Origin: Pontiella agarivorans
Lineage (GTDB): Bacteria > Verrucomicrobiota > Kiritimatiellia > Kiritimatiellales > Pontiellaceae
Assembly (NCBI RefSeq): GCF_034531395.1
Contig: NZ_JARVCO010000012.1
Span: 744,001 to 808,000, forward strand
DNA: 64,000 nt
Reading direction: 5' to 3'
Shown: one piece after another, positions 18,386 through 28,853 of the stretch
Layout: each line of letters opens with the position of its first letter
How positions within the stretch are numbered: position 1 is the stretch's first letter
Program-made: the position numbers and the translations under genes
Notes under the pieces: model-generated
Told to the model about the DNA's origin: nothing
The model's input: the letters and a program-made list of their open reading frames with translations, nothing else
Databases searched by the model: none

Positions 18386-20388
18386 GCCATCACCTCTTCA
18401 TCCTGGAATTCACCCAGTTCAATAGCCTGCTGAAGGAAAAAGTCGAGCGTTTTGGCAATCGAGTCCTCCAGCCCGGTGGAGGGAGCCCAGTCGAGGCAGC
18501 GTTTGGCGTTGGCAATGCTGGGGACGCGGCGCTGCATGTCCTGATAGCCTTTGCCGTAGTAGATGCCGCTCTCCACCTTCACCATGCCGGCGAACGGCGG
18601 AAACTTATTCCGCAAGGGATGAGCATCGAACTGTTTCACCAGAATGTCGGCCATCTCCTTGATGCTGGCCTCGTTGTCGGGGAAGCCGATGTTGATGATC
18701 TTTCCGCTGCATTTTCCGTCTTTGTTTTCAATGATCCGGAACAGCGCTTCGATGGCTTCATCGACATCGATAAAGCACCGTTTCTGCTCGCCGCCGTCGA
18801 TCAACTGAATCGGGGCGCCCTGGCAGAGGTTAAGGATCAGCTGGGTGATGGCGCGCGAGGAGCCGATACGGGCCGACATAAGAGTGTCGAGACGCGGGCC
18901 GATCCAGTTGAAGGGACGAAAGAGGGTAAAGTCGAGCCCCTCATTTTCTCCGTAGGCCCAGATGACGCGGTCGAGCATCTGTTTGATGCACGAATAGATC
19001 CAGCGCTGCTTATTGATCGGGCCGAGCACCAACGGCGATTCCTCTTCGTCGAATTGTTCGTCGGGGCACATGCCATAGACTTCCGAAGTGGACGGGAAGA
19101 GAATACGTTTTTTGTATTTCACGCAACTGCGCACAATCCGCAGGTTTTCTTCGAAATCCAGTTCAAATACTTTCAGCGGATTGCGGGTGTATTCAATCGG
19201 CGTGGCAATGGCGACGAGCGGAATGATGATATCGCACTTGCGGATGTGGTATTCGATCCATTCGTTGTGGATCGAGACATCACCTTCGCGGAAGTGGAAA
19301 GAGGGATGATTCATCAGATGTTCGATGTAGGTGTTGCGCAGGTCGAGGCCGTAGACCTCGTATTTGCCATCGGCCAGCAGGCGGTCGGACAGGTGGCTGC
19401 CGATGAACCCGTTGACGCCGAGAATGAGGACGCTCTTGCGGCGGGTCTGTTCGTGTCTGATTTTGGGGTTGGGTCCGAACTTCATGTTGGGCAGCAGGTG
19501 GGCATCCGCGGCGAGCTGGCTGCCGCCTTCGAGTACGCCGCCTTCCATCTGTCCGCTTTCTATCCATAGGGCACTGTCGCCGCAGACGATAACCAGCGGG
19601 TCGGCACTGAGGATGGTGCCCGGTACGGCGGCGGATACCCGGGGTTCGACCGACGCTTTCCAGAAATAGAATTTGCGGTCGCCGATGAAGGAGAAGGCTC
19701 CGGGGTAGGGGCGGGTGACGGCGCGGATGAGGTTGCGGATCTGCACCGCACCCATTTCCCAGTTGATTTCTCCGTCGGCCGGTTTACGGCCACCGAAATA
19801 GGAGGATTTGGAATGATCCTGCGGAGTGCGGTCCGCGGTGCCGTCCTTGATTTTCGGAAGGGTTTCGAGCAGCAGGTCGCGGGCGCTGTTTCCCAGTTTG
19901 CCGAAGAGGGTTTTTGCAGTATCGTTGTCATCAATCGCAATGCGGTTCTGAGCAATAATGTCGCCATCGTCGGGTTTGAGGGTCATGTAGTGCAGGGTTA
20001 CGCCGGTTTCGGTTTCACCGTTGGCCAGCACCCAGTTAACCGGGCATCGCCCGCGGTAGGCCGGCAGCAGCGAGCCGTGGAGGTTGATGCAGCCTTTCGG
20101 GGGAATGTACAGAATCTCCTGCTTTACCAGATCGCGGTAGTAGAACGAAAAGATTACCTCCGGGCGCAGGTCACGGATTTTCTGCACGATCAGTGGATGA
20201 TTGATGTCCTCGGGGGCATAGACCGGAACCCCGAGTCCGGCCGCTTTTTCGGCCACGGAATCAAACCAGGTATTTTCATTCGGGTTGTCGACGTGGGTGA
20301 AGACGGCGGCTATTTCATAGCCCGATTCGCGTAAGGCTTCGATGCCTTCGCAACCGATGGAATGGTATGCCAGAACGACAGTTTTCAT
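18382..20388 (-). CDS. arnA: Bifunctional ArnA: formyltransferase and UDP-GlcA decarboxylase
   Basis: Two-domain cytoplasmic enzyme of the aminoarabinose pathway, 668 residues, full length. N-terminal formyltransferase domain (1-300) has the catalytic triad at Asn102, His104 and Asp140 ([19 protein letters not shown]), the same numbers as in Escherichia coli ArnA. The C-terminal SDR-type oxidative decarboxylase has GVNGFIGS (324-331), TSEVYG (434-439) and the Tyr465/Lys469 pair in YSCIKQ. It overlaps arnC upstream and arnD downstream, each by four bases. No ugd gene is in the window, so UDP-glucuronate must be supplied from elsewhere. Confidence 0.95.
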   Translation of the reverse strand: MKTVVLAYHSIGCEGIEALRESGYEIAAVFTHVDNPNENTWFDSVAEKAAGLGVPVYAPEDINHPLIVQKIRDLRPEVIFSFYYRDLVKQEILYIPPKGCINLHGSLLPAYRGRCPVNWVLANGETETGVTLHYMTLKPDDGDIIAQNRIAIDDNDTAKTLFGKLGNSARDLLLETLPKIKDGTADRTPQDHSKSSYFGGRKPADGEINWEMGAVQIRNLIRAVTRPYPGAFSFIGDRKFYFWKASVEPRVSAAVPGTILSADPLVIVCGDSALWIESGQMEGGVLEGGSQLAADAHLLPNMKFGPNPKIRHEQTRRKSVLILGVNGFIGSHLSDRLLADGKYEVYGLDLRNTYIEHLMNHPSFHFREGDVSIHNEWIEYHIRKCDIIIPLVAIATPIEYTRNPLKVFELDFEENLRIVRSCVKYKKRILFPSTSEVYGMCPDEQFDEEESPLVLGPINKQRWIYSCIKQMLDRVIWAYGENEGLDFTLFRPFNWIGPRLDTLMSARIGSSRAITQLILNLCQGAPIQLIDGGEQKRCFIDVDEAIEALFRIIENKDGKCSGKIINIGFPDNEASIKEMADILVKQFDAHPLRNKFPPFAGMVKVESGIYYGKGYQDMQRRVPSIANAKRCLDWAPSTGLEDSIAKTLDFFLQQAIELGEFQDEEVMA

Positions 20389-21347
20389 ACGTATTGTTCC
20401 TTTGGGGATGAATGATTTTCGCGACCGACAACGGTGCGGACAAAATAGCGGGGACGGTCGCGGACATCGTGGTAGATGCGGCCGATGTATTCGCCGAGCA
20501 GGCCGAGACCAATGAACTGCGCCCCGACAAAGACGAACAGGATGGCAAAGAGGGTGAACACGCCTTCGGCCGCCCAGGCCGGTCCATGCAAGAGACGCAG
20601 GACAAGGATTAGGGTGCCCAGTCCGATTCCAAAGGCAGAGATCATACCGCCGATCACACTCAATACGCGCAACGGGAAGGTGGTAATGCTGGTGAGCAGA
20701 TCGAACTGGAGATTGATCAGCTTCCAGAAACTGTACTTCGAATCGCCGTCGGCACGCTCGCTGTGACCCACCGGTATCTCCGTGACCCTGTGGGCGAAAG
20801 TGTTAGCGAGTACGGGAATAAAGGTGCTTCGTTCGCGGCACTGGAGCATAGTTTTCACGATTTCACGGGTGTAGCCGCGAAGCATGCATCCGTAGTCGTG
20901 CATCAGCACGCCGGTTGTTTTCTGTACCATTTTGTTGACCATGCGGGACGGCAGCGTGCGGAAAAAGGAGTCCTGCCGGTTTTGCCGGACCGTGCCGACC
21001 ACGTCATAGCCCTCTAGCATCTTTTTGACGACGTTGGGGATTTCCTCCGGCGGATTCTGCAGGTCGGCATCCAGGGTGATGATCAACTCTCCCTGGGCCT
21101 GGGCGAAGCCGGCCATGACGGCGGCATGCTGGCCATAGTTGCGGTTGAGCAGCACGCCCACTACTTTGCCTCCGAATGTTTCGGCGGCTTCGCTAATCAT
21201 CAGGGCGGAGTCATCGCGGCTTCCGTCATCGACCAGAATGATTTCATAGGGAATATACATGTCGTCGCACGCGATGATGCTGCGGCGGATCAGTTCGGGC
21301 AGGTTTTCCTGCTCGTTGTAGACGGGGATGACGATGGATGCTTTCAT
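20385..21347 (-). CDS. arnC: ArnC: undecaprenyl-phosphate Ara4FN transferase
   Basis: GT2 glycosyltransferase that moves 4-formamido-arabinose from UDP to undecaprenyl phosphate at the inner membrane. GT-A motifs VIPVYNE (6-12), LVDDGSRD (38-45) and [12 protein letters not shown] (about 96-107) are present, followed by two C-terminal membrane helices (about 232-290) ending in [11 protein letters not shown]. Length 320 matches ArnC. AAAAGG lies 8-10 bases before the ATG; the gene sits four bases after arnB and overlaps arnA. Confidence 0.94.
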   Translation of the reverse strand: MKASIVIPVYNEQENLPELIRRSIIACDDMYIPYEIILVDDGSRDDSALMISEAAETFGGKVVGVLLNRNYGQHAAVMAGFAQAQGELIITLDADLQNPPEEIPNVVKKMLEGYDVVGTVRQNRQDSFFRTLPSRMVNKMVQKTTGVLMHDYGCMLRGYTREIVKTMLQCRERSTFIPVLANTFAHRVTEIPVGHSERADGDSKYSFWKLINLQFDLLTSITTFPLRVLSVIGGMISAFGIGLGTLILVLRLLHGPAWAAEGVFTLFAILFVFVGAQFIGLGLLGEYIGRIYHDVRDRPRYFVRTVVGRENHSSPKEQYV

Positions 21348-21350
21348 GGG

Positions 21351-22505
21351 TCAGCCTTTTTTCAGTACGGTTTTGATGGCAGCCACGACGTCATCCACAT
21401 CCGAGTCCTGCATAGACGGACAGAGCGGCAGGGAACAGATGCGGTCGGAATTCCATTCTGTTTCCGGCAGCATACCGGGGTGGCATCCGAAGGTTTCAGT
21501 GTAGTATTTCTGCAAGTGGACGGCGCGGAAGTGGAGGCCGGTTCCAATGTTCTGCTCCTTGAGCGCGGCCATGAAGGCATCGCGTTCCAGCCCGGCCTTG
21601 TAGATGTCGAGCCGGACGATGAACAGGTGCCAGGCGTGCGTATGGGGGTAGGCGGGAAATTTCAAGGGTTGGATTTCGGGAAGGTCAGCCAGTTTTTCGT
21701 GGTAGCGGGTGACCAGTTCCGTGCGCCGAGTGTTAAAGGCGTCCAACCGTTCGAGTTGACCGAGGCCGAGCACGGCAGAGATGTCAGTCAGGTTATATTT
21801 ATAGCCTGGTTGGATCACCTGCGCCTGCGGGGTCCGCCCCTTAATCTGGCGATCAAAGGCGTCGACGCCGAGGCCATGGAACTTGAGTGATTTTACTTTA
21901 TCCAGCAGTTCGGAGTTATCGGAACAAACCATGCCGCCTTCTGCCGTCGTCATGTTTTTGATGGGATGGAAGGAAAAGATGCAGGTGCCTTTTTTGCCGA
22001 TGCGCTCGCCTTTGTATTCGGTGCCGGCCGCATGGGCGGCATCTTCGATCAAGGCAATACCGTGTTCTGTGGCCAGTTCGCGGATCGGGTCCATATCGAC
22101 TGGGGCCCCGGCATAGTGGACCGGAATGATGACTTTTGTTTTTTCGGTGATCAACGGCTCAACGGTTGCGCGGGAAACCATGAGCGTATCCCGATCAATG
22201 TCGGCAAAGACGGGCGTGGCTCCGAGCAGGCAGATCAGGTTGACGGTGGAGACCCACGTCATGGACGGCGTGATGACTTCATCGCCCGCTCCGACTTCAA
22301 GAGCCTGGAGTACGCAGTGCATACCGCCGGTGGCCGAGGCTACGGCGACCGCGCCTTCAGCGCCGCAGTAGGATGCAAAAGCGGCTTCGAATTTTGCGCA
22401 GTTCGGGCCGGTGGTAATCCATCCGGAGCGGAGCACATCGGCCACGGCGAAAATCTCCTCATCGGAAACGGACGGTGTGGAAAAAGGAAGAAATGAGGTG
22501 CGCAT
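21351..22505 (-). CDS. arnB: ArnB: UDP-Ara4O aminotransferase
   Basis: PLP-dependent aminotransferase of the DegT/DnrJ/EryC1/ArnB family forming UDP-4-amino-arabinose. Visible: substrate loop GWITTGP near 28-34, EDAAHAAG (154-161) and the Schiff-base Lys183 in [16 protein letters not shown]. Length 384 is standard. GGAGAA lies seven bases upstream of the ATG and the gene starts two bases after arnT. Operon context makes ArnB far more likely than other family members. Confidence 0.94.
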   Translation of the reverse strand: MRTSFLPFSTPSVSDEEIFAVADVLRSGWITTGPNCAKFEAAFASYCGAEGAVAVASATGGMHCVLQALEVGAGDEVITPSMTWVSTVNLICLLGATPVFADIDRDTLMVSRATVEPLITEKTKVIIPVHYAGAPVDMDPIRELATEHGIALIEDAAHAAGTEYKGERIGKKGTCIFSFHPIKNMTTAEGGMVCSDNSELLDKVKSLKFHGLGVDAFDRQIKGRTPQAQVIQPGYKYNLTDISAVLGLGQLERLDAFNTRRTELVTRYHEKLADLPEIQPLKFPAYPHTHAWHLFIVRLDIYKAGLERDAFMAALKEQNIGTGLHFRAVHLQKYYTETFGCHPGMLPETEWNSDRICSLPLCPSMQDSDVDDVVAAIKTVLKKG

Positions 22506-22507
22506 AG

Positions 22508-24184
22508 TTAGTTCTCCGGGGTGTCGGTAGTGAGGGGCTCATAGACTGCAAACCAGGTTTTCCGCCATTGCCGCTCGAAATTGGGAGGGGGTAGCTTGGC
22601 CCGATCGGGATCGCCGGGTTTTGATCGGATAGCCAGTGCGACCCGCCGGTCGCCGCGTTTTTGGATAAGTTCCTGCAATTCCGGCGTGGTTGCCAGATAG
22701 CGGTGTTCGGAATCCGGATAGGAGAGTCCATACGTCAGTTCTCCTTTTCCTTGGTACAGGTAGACATCGTCCCGTTTGTACACGTAGCAGACGGCGTGCA
22801 CGGTTTTAGGATTTGCGACCAGGACTGTATGGGCTGTGATTCGGTCGTTTTCTGATTCGAGAAAGCCTTGAATGCCGAGGCTTTCGGAGATGTCTCTGGG
22901 CGCGCAGATTTGGGCCGAAATAAAGAGGATGCCCGCCGAGATTCCCAAGCGTACGACCTTCCGTCTGCCTTGCTCACTTTTATAGGCGCTGATCAGAAAG
23001 GCCAATGCCGCAGAACATCCCATCAGCAACCCCGTCACTTTTAGGCCGAAGTGCGTGTCGAGCGGGGGGAGCAACTGAAAAGCATTTAAGCCGACAATAA
23101 TCGGCAGCGCAACCAGCAACACTCCGACGATGGTCGCCATCAGGATGATTCCGACCTGAAGTGATTTCTGCTTCCGCTGTTCTTCAAAACGGTCAACCAA
23201 CGCCCAGGCCAGTAAAAGGGAGAACGGGGCGAAGCAGGGTAAAATATAGGTGCCCAGTTTTCCGGATGACGCCGAGAAAAAAAGAAACGGAGCGATCAGC
23301 CAGCACAGGGCAAACTGAACCAGGGGTTCGCGAAGGCGGCGCCGCAACAGGTCGCGCAAAGGCATGGGGGCAATGAATATCCAGGGAATGGCTCCCCCGA
23401 TAAACACGGGAATGAAATACCAGAAGGGATTTTCGTGTTGCGCATGTCCTTTGGAGCAGAATCGACGAATATGCTCTTCCCAGAAAAAATAGTGCCAGAA
23501 GTCGGTTTCTTTTGCGGCCACCGCCAAGCACCACGGTAGCGCAACGGCAATCGCGGTAAACAGCGGTATCCAGGGCAGTACAAACAGCTGTTTCCATTGG
23601 CGGCGAATCAGCAGGTAGGGGACGGTCACTACCACGGGCACGGCCAGCGCGATGAAGCCTTTCACCAGAAAGGCGCACCCCGCAAAAACTCCGGTGAGTG
23701 CCAGCAGGGCCAGCTTCTTTTTTCCAGTGGTGTTCAGGGCGGTATACAGGCTGCAGAGCGTTAAGGTAATAAAGCCGGTGACCATACTGTCCAGCACGCT
23801 GAACGTACCGACTCCCATAATTTCGCCACAGGTCATAAAAAGGAACGCTCCGAGCGCAGCCATTTGTGGGCCCCGTTCGCGTTTCATGAGTAAAAACAGT
23901 GCAAAGGCGCCCAGCCCCGTCGCCAAGGCCGACATCAGCCGAACGGCAAAATTCGTTTCTCCGAAAATTCCCATGGCGAGTGCGTTGAGCGCATGGCCGC
24001 CGGCGGGTTTTTCGAAATAACGCAGGCCATTGAGTCGCGGAACAATGAAGTCGCCTGAGTCGAGCATTTCGCGGGCAATTTCGCCATAGCGCATTTCATC
24101 GGGAACCGAGAGTTGACGGAAATTCAGTGGAAGCAGGTAAACAAGAGCAAAAACTGCGAGCAGTTTTATGAACGTTTGTTTCAT
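22508..24184 (-). CDS. arnT: ArnT-like lipid A aminoarabinose transferase
   Basis: GT83 integral membrane glycosyltransferase that transfers Ara4N from undecaprenyl phosphate to lipid A phosphates on the periplasmic face. Family motifs [14 protein letters not shown] and YFEKPAGG lie in the first periplasmic loop, with [10 protein letters not shown] further on; about a dozen hydrophobic segments follow. The start was set at the ATG at 24184 (558 residues), which begins a membrane segment and clears the upstream stop; an in-frame ATG at 24250 would overlap the GT9 gene by 31 bases. No obvious ribosome site is seen at either. Confidence 0.88.
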   Translation of the reverse strand: MKQTFIKLLAVFALVYLLPLNFRQLSVPDEMRYGEIAREMLDSGDFIVPRLNGLRYFEKPAGGHALNALAMGIFGETNFAVRLMSALATGLGAFALFLLMKRERGPQMAALGAFLFMTCGEIMGVGTFSVLDSMVTGFITLTLCSLYTALNTTGKKKLALLALTGVFAGCAFLVKGFIALAVPVVVTVPYLLIRRQWKQLFVLPWIPLFTAIAVALPWCLAVAAKETDFWHYFFWEEHIRRFCSKGHAQHENPFWYFIPVFIGGAIPWIFIAPMPLRDLLRRRLREPLVQFALCWLIAPFLFFSASSGKLGTYILPCFAPFSLLLAWALVDRFEEQRKQKSLQVGIILMATIVGVLLVALPIIVGLNAFQLLPPLDTHFGLKVTGLLMGCSAALAFLISAYKSEQGRRKVVRLGISAGILFISAQICAPRDISESLGIQGFLESENDRITAHTVLVANPKTVHAVCYVYKRDDVYLYQGKGELTYGLSYPDSEHRYLATTPELQELIQKRGDRRVALAIRSKPGDPDRAKLPPPNFERQWRKTWFAVYEPLTTDTPEN

Positions 24185-24219
24185 AGAACAGGATGGGTCG
24201 GGGTTGAGGTCTGAATACT

Positions 24220-25200
24220 TCAGGCGGCAGAGAAAATGAGTTCCCGGCATTTAACATTCACGGTTTCGACAGGGAGTTGTTTAAAGCTTTCGGGATCGTT
24301 GGCCTGGATGACCCATTCGTTATGTTGATACAGGTTGGCCTGTCCGGGAGAACAACCGTTAATGAGCATCAATACGCGTTTATTTTGGGCCATGGCGAGG
24401 TGAATCATTCCGGTATCTCCTCCGATGATGAGCGAAGAAAGGTGCATCAAACCGGCGGAAACCAAAAGGGGGGTGTTGCTGAAGGCAGGGAAGCCTCTTT
24501 CCCGGGCCAGTTCCAGATTCGGGGCATCATTCGGTCCACCGCCGAATAGAACTTGAATGCCCTGATCCCGCCAATATTCAGCGACAGCTATATAGTTCAT
24601 GAAGGGCCAGTTTTTTCTTTCGTTGCTGGTGAAGGGCTGGATATACAAACTGGGTTTTTCAGGGTCCAGTTGTGTTTTTTCGAACAACGCCTTTGCCTGG
24701 TTAATCGCATCTTCGGGAATGGAAAATTGGTTTTCGGGTTCCGACATACGGATCCCGCAGGTTCGCAGTAATAAAAGGTCCCGCTCGATGGGATGCAGAT
24801 TCGTGTTACGTGGAATGCTCTGGGTGTATGCCCATTTCCGGCCCCGGCTGTAAATGCTGCCCCATCGTTTCGGAGCACCGGTTAACCAGGAGAACCAGGC
24901 CGTTTCCCCATAGCCCTGCAAATCGACCACCAATGAAAATCTTCCTGCACGGAGGCGGTAAATCAGCCGGAATAATTCCGGTAGCGCCCGCAACGGGTCT
25001 GTAATCGCTTTCTGATCGAGGGTGAGAATCTCATCCACCTCTTTAAATCCTTCGAGCAGGGCGGAATTCGAACTGCGGGTGAGGTAGGTGATGCGGGCGT
25101 CGGGATAGTGTTCCCGCACCGCATGAACGGCGGGCAGGGTAAGGACGATATCTCCGATGGACCGCAGACGAATGATTAAAATATTGGCGCGCTTTTTCAT
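24220..25200 (-). CDS. GT9 heptosyltransferase-like glycosyltransferase
   Basis: Cytoplasmic glycosyltransferase of the GT9 (ADP-heptose:LPS heptosyltransferase) family. N-terminal ILIIRLRSIGDIVLTLPAV and the donor-site segment GGDTGMIHLAMAQNKRVLML (about 258-277) are characteristic; length 326 is usual. It is first in the arn operon, 35 bases before arnT, implying a role in LPS core building beside lipid A modification. Whether the donor is ADP-heptose cannot be decided here. Confidence 0.88.
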   Translation of the reverse strand: MKKRANILIIRLRSIGDIVLTLPAVHAVREHYPDARITYLTRSSNSALLEGFKEVDEILTLDQKAITDPLRALPELFRLIYRLRAGRFSLVVDLQGYGETAWFSWLTGAPKRWGSIYSRGRKWAYTQSIPRNTNLHPIERDLLLLRTCGIRMSEPENQFSIPEDAINQAKALFEKTQLDPEKPSLYIQPFTSNERKNWPFMNYIAVAEYWRDQGIQVLFGGGPNDAPNLELARERGFPAFSNTPLLVSAGLMHLSSLIIGGDTGMIHLAMAQNKRVLMLINGCSPGQANLYQHNEWVIQANDPESFKQLPVETVNVKCRELIFSAA

Positions 25201-25386
25201 GGTTTAGCTCCCATTGGTTCCGCGTCAGATGATTGAGTTTCCGCGGTCTTGTTCATGGAGGGAACGTAGTGCCGGGATATCTCGAGAGGCAATTTCAGGA
25301 ACTTAACCATTTCGTCATGTTCGGTTGATTGCGCTGGTCTGGGTTATGCAGGTATATACTATGCCTTTCGAGAGGAAGGGCGGTTC

Positions 25387-26064
25387 GTGGATATATTATT
25401 GATAGAAGATGATCAAAAAATTGCTTTGTTTGTGCTGAAAGGGTTGCGGCAGGCGGGCTACACCGCTGAGCATGCCCCCCGCGGTGACGACGGATTGCAG
25501 ATGGCACTGGCGGGGAATCACTCGTTGCTCATTGTCGATCTCATGCTGCCCGGCCTGGATGGACTTCAGATTATTCAGCAGTTCAGGGATGCCCGGCGGA
25601 ATACGCCGATTCTGATTCTGAGTGCTAAAAGCGATATTGAGGACCGTGTGCTGGGTTTACGTGCAGGGGCTGATGATTATCTGGTAAAACCGTTTTCTTT
25701 TGCGGAACTGCTGGCCCGGGTTGAAGCGCGCCTGCGCCGCTACGATCAGCATCCGCCGGCGGAACTCTGTGTGGCTAATCTCAGGGTGGATATTCTTCGG
25801 AATAAGGTCTATCGGGATGACGATGAAATTTTGCTCCAACCCTTGGAATACATGTTGTTGGTTTATCTGATGCGTCAGGAGAATCGGGTGGTTTCAAAGG
25901 ATACGATTCTGCAACAGGTCTGGCAGTATAATGCGGGCTCGCAGACCAATGTGGTGGAGGCCCGGATTTGCCAACTGCGGGAAAAAATTGACCGGGCCTA
26001 TCAGCCGAAACTGATTCATACGATAAGGGGGGCGGGCTATGCGCTCACCATCAAAGACCAGTAA
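25387..26064 (+). CDS. OmpR-family response regulator (PmrA/QseB-like)
   Basis: DNA-binding response regulator transcribed divergently from the arn operon. Receiver with Asp51 (LLIVDLMLPGLDG), switch residues in LSAKSD and VKPFSF, and a winged-helix domain ending in LIHTIRGAGYALTI. The GTG start is preceded by AGGAAGGG at about eight bases; a TATACT -10-like box lies at about 25355. By position and type it is the likely activator of the arn genes, as PmrA is in enterobacteria; that link is inferred. Confidence 0.88.
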   Translation: MDILLIEDDQKIALFVLKGLRQAGYTAEHAPRGDDGLQMALAGNHSLLIVDLMLPGLDGLQIIQQFRDARRNTPILILSAKSDIEDRVLGLRAGADDYLVKPFSFAELLARVEARLRRYDQHPPAELCVANLRVDILRNKVYRDDDEILLQPLEYMLLVYLMRQENRVVSKDTILQQVWQYNAGSQTNVVEARICQLREKIDRAYQPKLIHTIRGAGYALTIKDQ

Positions 26065-27676
26065 AAGCCGATCCTTTCGTTTTCGGATGGTGCGGTATAG
26101 CCTGGGACTCACTCTGGTGTTGCTTCTGGTTACCTTTGGGATCAGTTTATTCATGGTGTATCAGCAGTTGCGATCAGATGCCTTGACTCAGTTGGATCGG
26201 GCCATGGTATTTCTAACGGAAAAGTATGTGGGCACTGCTCCGGAATACGAGCCGCAGAAAATCCTGATGAACCAGTGGTCGGAAGAACTTCAGACCGCGT
26301 TTTATCAAAAATTTCCTACGGCAAAAATTGCTCTTATTGAAGCGGAAGGGCAGCACGATGGCCTGGGCTATGAAGTGATTGCATCCACCGGGCGGGAACG
26401 GATGGAAATCCTTATCTCGGAAGGAGGCCAAATGTGGATTGCCCATTCGGAATCGGTCGACGAAATTTTCCATGCGTTGGACGCATTTCTCATAAATCCG
26501 TTTGGCGATGCCTCGGTTCCGGGAGTCCGTTTGCTGTTACTGGATCCCAAGGGGGGAATTATAGGGGGGGACGCAGACGGTCCGATTCCTATGAATCGGG
26601 AAACACTCTTGCAACAATTGAAGGAAACAAATTCAGAAGTTCATTCGTCGGGCTTTATGAAAAGGATTTTTATTGCCCGGAAAATGTATGATGGAAATAT
26701 TCTGTGTGTCTCGGACGACTTTTCGGCCGGGATGATGGAGCTTCGGCGCTGGGGCATTTTTTTGCTGAGTTTGTTGGTGGTTTTTCTGCCGTTCAGCCTG
26801 ATAGCCGGGCTGCTCCTTTCACGGCATGCGATGGAAGGGGTTAAACGGGTTGCTGAAGCCGCCCGAGTGTTTGATGCGGGGCATCTGCAACAGCGGGTGC
26901 AGAGTTGCAGGGCAGGCGCCGAAGTGGAGGAGCTGTGCCGCTCATTCAATGGAATGGCCTCACGCATCGAAAAGCTCGTGCGGGAACTACGAGAGGTCAC
27001 GGCCAATATTGCCCACGATATTCGCACCCCCATCACCCGCATACGGGGACTGGTCGAAACCATGGACTGGAATGCGGCTTCCGAGGAAGAACGCGCGGAG
27101 ATTTCCGGAATGGTGATCGCGGAATGCGACCAACTGACGCCGTTGGTGAGTGATATTCTGGATATGGCCCGCGCAGAAACCGGGGTGATGGAATTGCATC
27201 GGGAACCGATCGATTTAGGTGCCGAACTGGAAAAATCAATCGAGATATTTTCTGCGTTTGCCGCAGAGAAACAAATAACACTGGAGCACACATTTTCGGG
27301 AGCGCCGGTTTTTGTGGAAGCGGATCGAAGTAAGATGCAACGGGTGATCTCCAATCTGCTGGATAATGCCATCAAGTTCACCCTGCCCGGAAGCCGGGTG
27401 GAGGTCCGTCTTTACCAGAATGAAAATCAGGCTGGATTCGAAGTGGTGGACAACGGGCCGGGCATACCTCCGTCGGATCAGGCATCAGTTTTTGAACGCT
27501 TTAACCGGGGCGGGGACAGCCGTACCATTCCGGGGAACGGACTTGGGTTGAGTCTCGTAAAGGCCTTTGTAGAATTGCACGGAGGCGGCGTAGAGCTGGA
27601 GTCGGCCGAACCGCATGGTTGCATCTTCAGGGTATGGCTTCCGCTGGAAAATCCGAATAAAGGCCGTGTAGCCTGA
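26039..27676 (+). CDS. Sensor histidine kinase (PmrB-like position)
   Basis: Membrane sensor kinase, 545 residues. Helix at about 17-42, a ~190-residue periplasmic domain (acidic patches such as DPKGGIIGGDADG), helix at about 237-260, HAMP to about 310, HisKA with His326 (NIAHDIRTPITRIRG), and HATPase ending NGLGLSLVKAFVELHGG. The start overlaps the regulator gene by 26 bases and has AGGGGGG upstream; an internal ATG at 26087 is an alternative. The large periplasmic domain is much bigger than that of PmrB, so the sensed cue may differ. Confidence 0.86.
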   Translation: MRSPSKTSKSRSFRFRMVRYSLGLTLVLLLVTFGISLFMVYQQLRSDALTQLDRAMVFLTEKYVGTAPEYEPQKILMNQWSEELQTAFYQKFPTAKIALIEAEGQHDGLGYEVIASTGRERMEILISEGGQMWIAHSESVDEIFHALDAFLINPFGDASVPGVRLLLLDPKGGIIGGDADGPIPMNRETLLQQLKETNSEVHSSGFMKRIFIARKMYDGNILCVSDDFSAGMMELRRWGIFLLSLLVVFLPFSLIAGLLLSRHAMEGVKRVAEAARVFDAGHLQQRVQSCRAGAEVEELCRSFNGMASRIEKLVRELREVTANIAHDIRTPITRIRGLVETMDWNAASEEERAEISGMVIAECDQLTPLVSDILDMARAETGVMELHREPIDLGAELEKSIEIFSAFAAEKQITLEHTFSGAPVFVEADRSKMQRVISNLLDNAIKFTLPGSRVEVRLYQNENQAGFEVVDNGPGIPPSDQASVFERFNRGGDSRTIPGNGLGLSLVKAFVELHGGGVELESAEPHGCIFRVWLPLENPNKGRVA

Positions 27677-27743
27677 GCGGCGTTTCGGGTGCCTTTAAAA
27701 AAAGGGGGTGCGTCTGAGGACGTGCTGACATGAAAGAGGGGAT

Positions 27744-27772
27744 TTGACACCGCTGGATGTCCCCCCTAGATT
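27744..27772 (+). promoter_or_regulatory. Sigma70-type promoter of the HMG-CoA reductase gene
   Basis: TTGACA at 27744-27749 and TAGATT at 27767-27772 are separated by exactly 17 bases and lie 25 bases before the start codon. GAGGAA provides the ribosome site. Confidence 0.65.
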
Positions 27773-27796
27773 CTCTTCTTTTCGAGGAACGAGACT

Positions 27797-28834
27797 ATGA
27801 GTGAATTTGCACAGATCCCCATGCAGTTTGTAGGACCTTTAAAGGTATCCGGACCGGTTATCGACGGTGAATTCGAGGTGCCGCTGGCGACCTATGAAAC
27901 GCCGCTGTGGCCGTCAGTGAATCGCGGGGCCCGCGTTTCCATGAAGTGCGATAAAGGGATACAGTGCACGGTCATCGACGACCGCATGACCCGCTCCGTG
28001 CTCTTTGAAGCGCCCGATGCGTCGGATGCCTTCCAGTCCCTGGAAAAAATTAAGGCCGATTTTCCAACCCTTGGAAAGGTGGTGGAGGGGACGAGCCGGT
28101 TTGCTCGGCTGATCAACGTCAATTCCCAGATCGCCGCCAACCTGCTGTTCATTCGGTTTGAATTCACGACGGGCGATGCCTCCGGCCACAATATGTGCAC
28201 GCAGGCGGCCGAAGCGCTGATGAATCACCTTCTTTCAACCCACCCGAACCTGAAATACGGCTCGATTTCCGGCAACTATTGTTCCGATAAAAAAGCCACC
28301 GCCGTCAACGGCATCCTCGGCCGGGGCAAATATGTCGTGGCCGAAATGACCATCCCCGGAAAACTGTGTCGGCGTTATCTCAAAACCACCCCCGAAAAAG
28401 TGGTGCAGCTTAATATTCGGAAAAACCTGATCGGCACGCTGCTGGCCGGCGGATCGCGCAGTGCGAATGCTCATTTTGCGAATATGCTGCTGGGATTCTA
28501 TCTGGCGACCGGGCAGGACGCCGCCAACATTGTGGAAGGTTCGCAGGGGTTCACGATTTGCGAGGAGCGGGAAGGGGACCTCTATTTTTCCGTCACCCTG
28601 CCGAATCTGATTATGGGCACGGTCGGCAATGGAAAGGGCCTCGATTTTGTGTTGGAAAATATGCAGCGCATGGGCCTGACCGAAAACCGCGAACCCGGCG
28701 AAAATTCGAAACGGCTCGCCTGTCTCTGCGCCGCGCAGGTGCTTTGCGGGGAACTTTCGCTCCTTGCCGCCCAGACCAATCCGGGCGAACTGATGGATGC
28801 TCATCGCCGCATCGAACGCGGTGCTTCTGCGTAG
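27797..28834 (+). CDS. Hydroxymethylglutaryl-CoA reductase, short form
   Basis: NAD(P)H-dependent interconversion of HMG-CoA and mevalonate. Motifs in order: PLATYETPLWPSVNRGA with Glu34 in the place of the ENVIG glutamate, TGDASGHNM (126-134), SDKKATAVN with Lys165/Lys166, QDAANIVEG with Asp241, GTVGNGKGL, and C-terminal His336. All four catalytic residue types are present. At 345 residues it is the catalytic core only, shorter than class II enzymes (~430). No other mevalonate gene is nearby; the gene leads a patch with regulators and a reductase remnant. It may be biosynthetic or serve mevalonate breakdown. Confidence 0.86.
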   Translation: MSEFAQIPMQFVGPLKVSGPVIDGEFEVPLATYETPLWPSVNRGARVSMKCDKGIQCTVIDDRMTRSVLFEAPDASDAFQSLEKIKADFPTLGKVVEGTSRFARLINVNSQIAANLLFIRFEFTTGDASGHNMCTQAAEALMNHLLSTHPNLKYGSISGNYCSDKKATAVNGILGRGKYVVAEMTIPGKLCRRYLKTTPEKVVQLNIRKNLIGTLLAGGSRSANAHFANMLLGFYLATGQDAANIVEGSQGFTICEEREGDLYFSVTLPNLIMGTVGNGKGLDFVLENMQRMGLTENREPGENSKRLACLCAAQVLCGELSLLAAQTNPGELMDAHRRIERGASA

Positions 28835-28853
28835 AGCAAGTCAATGATCCCGG

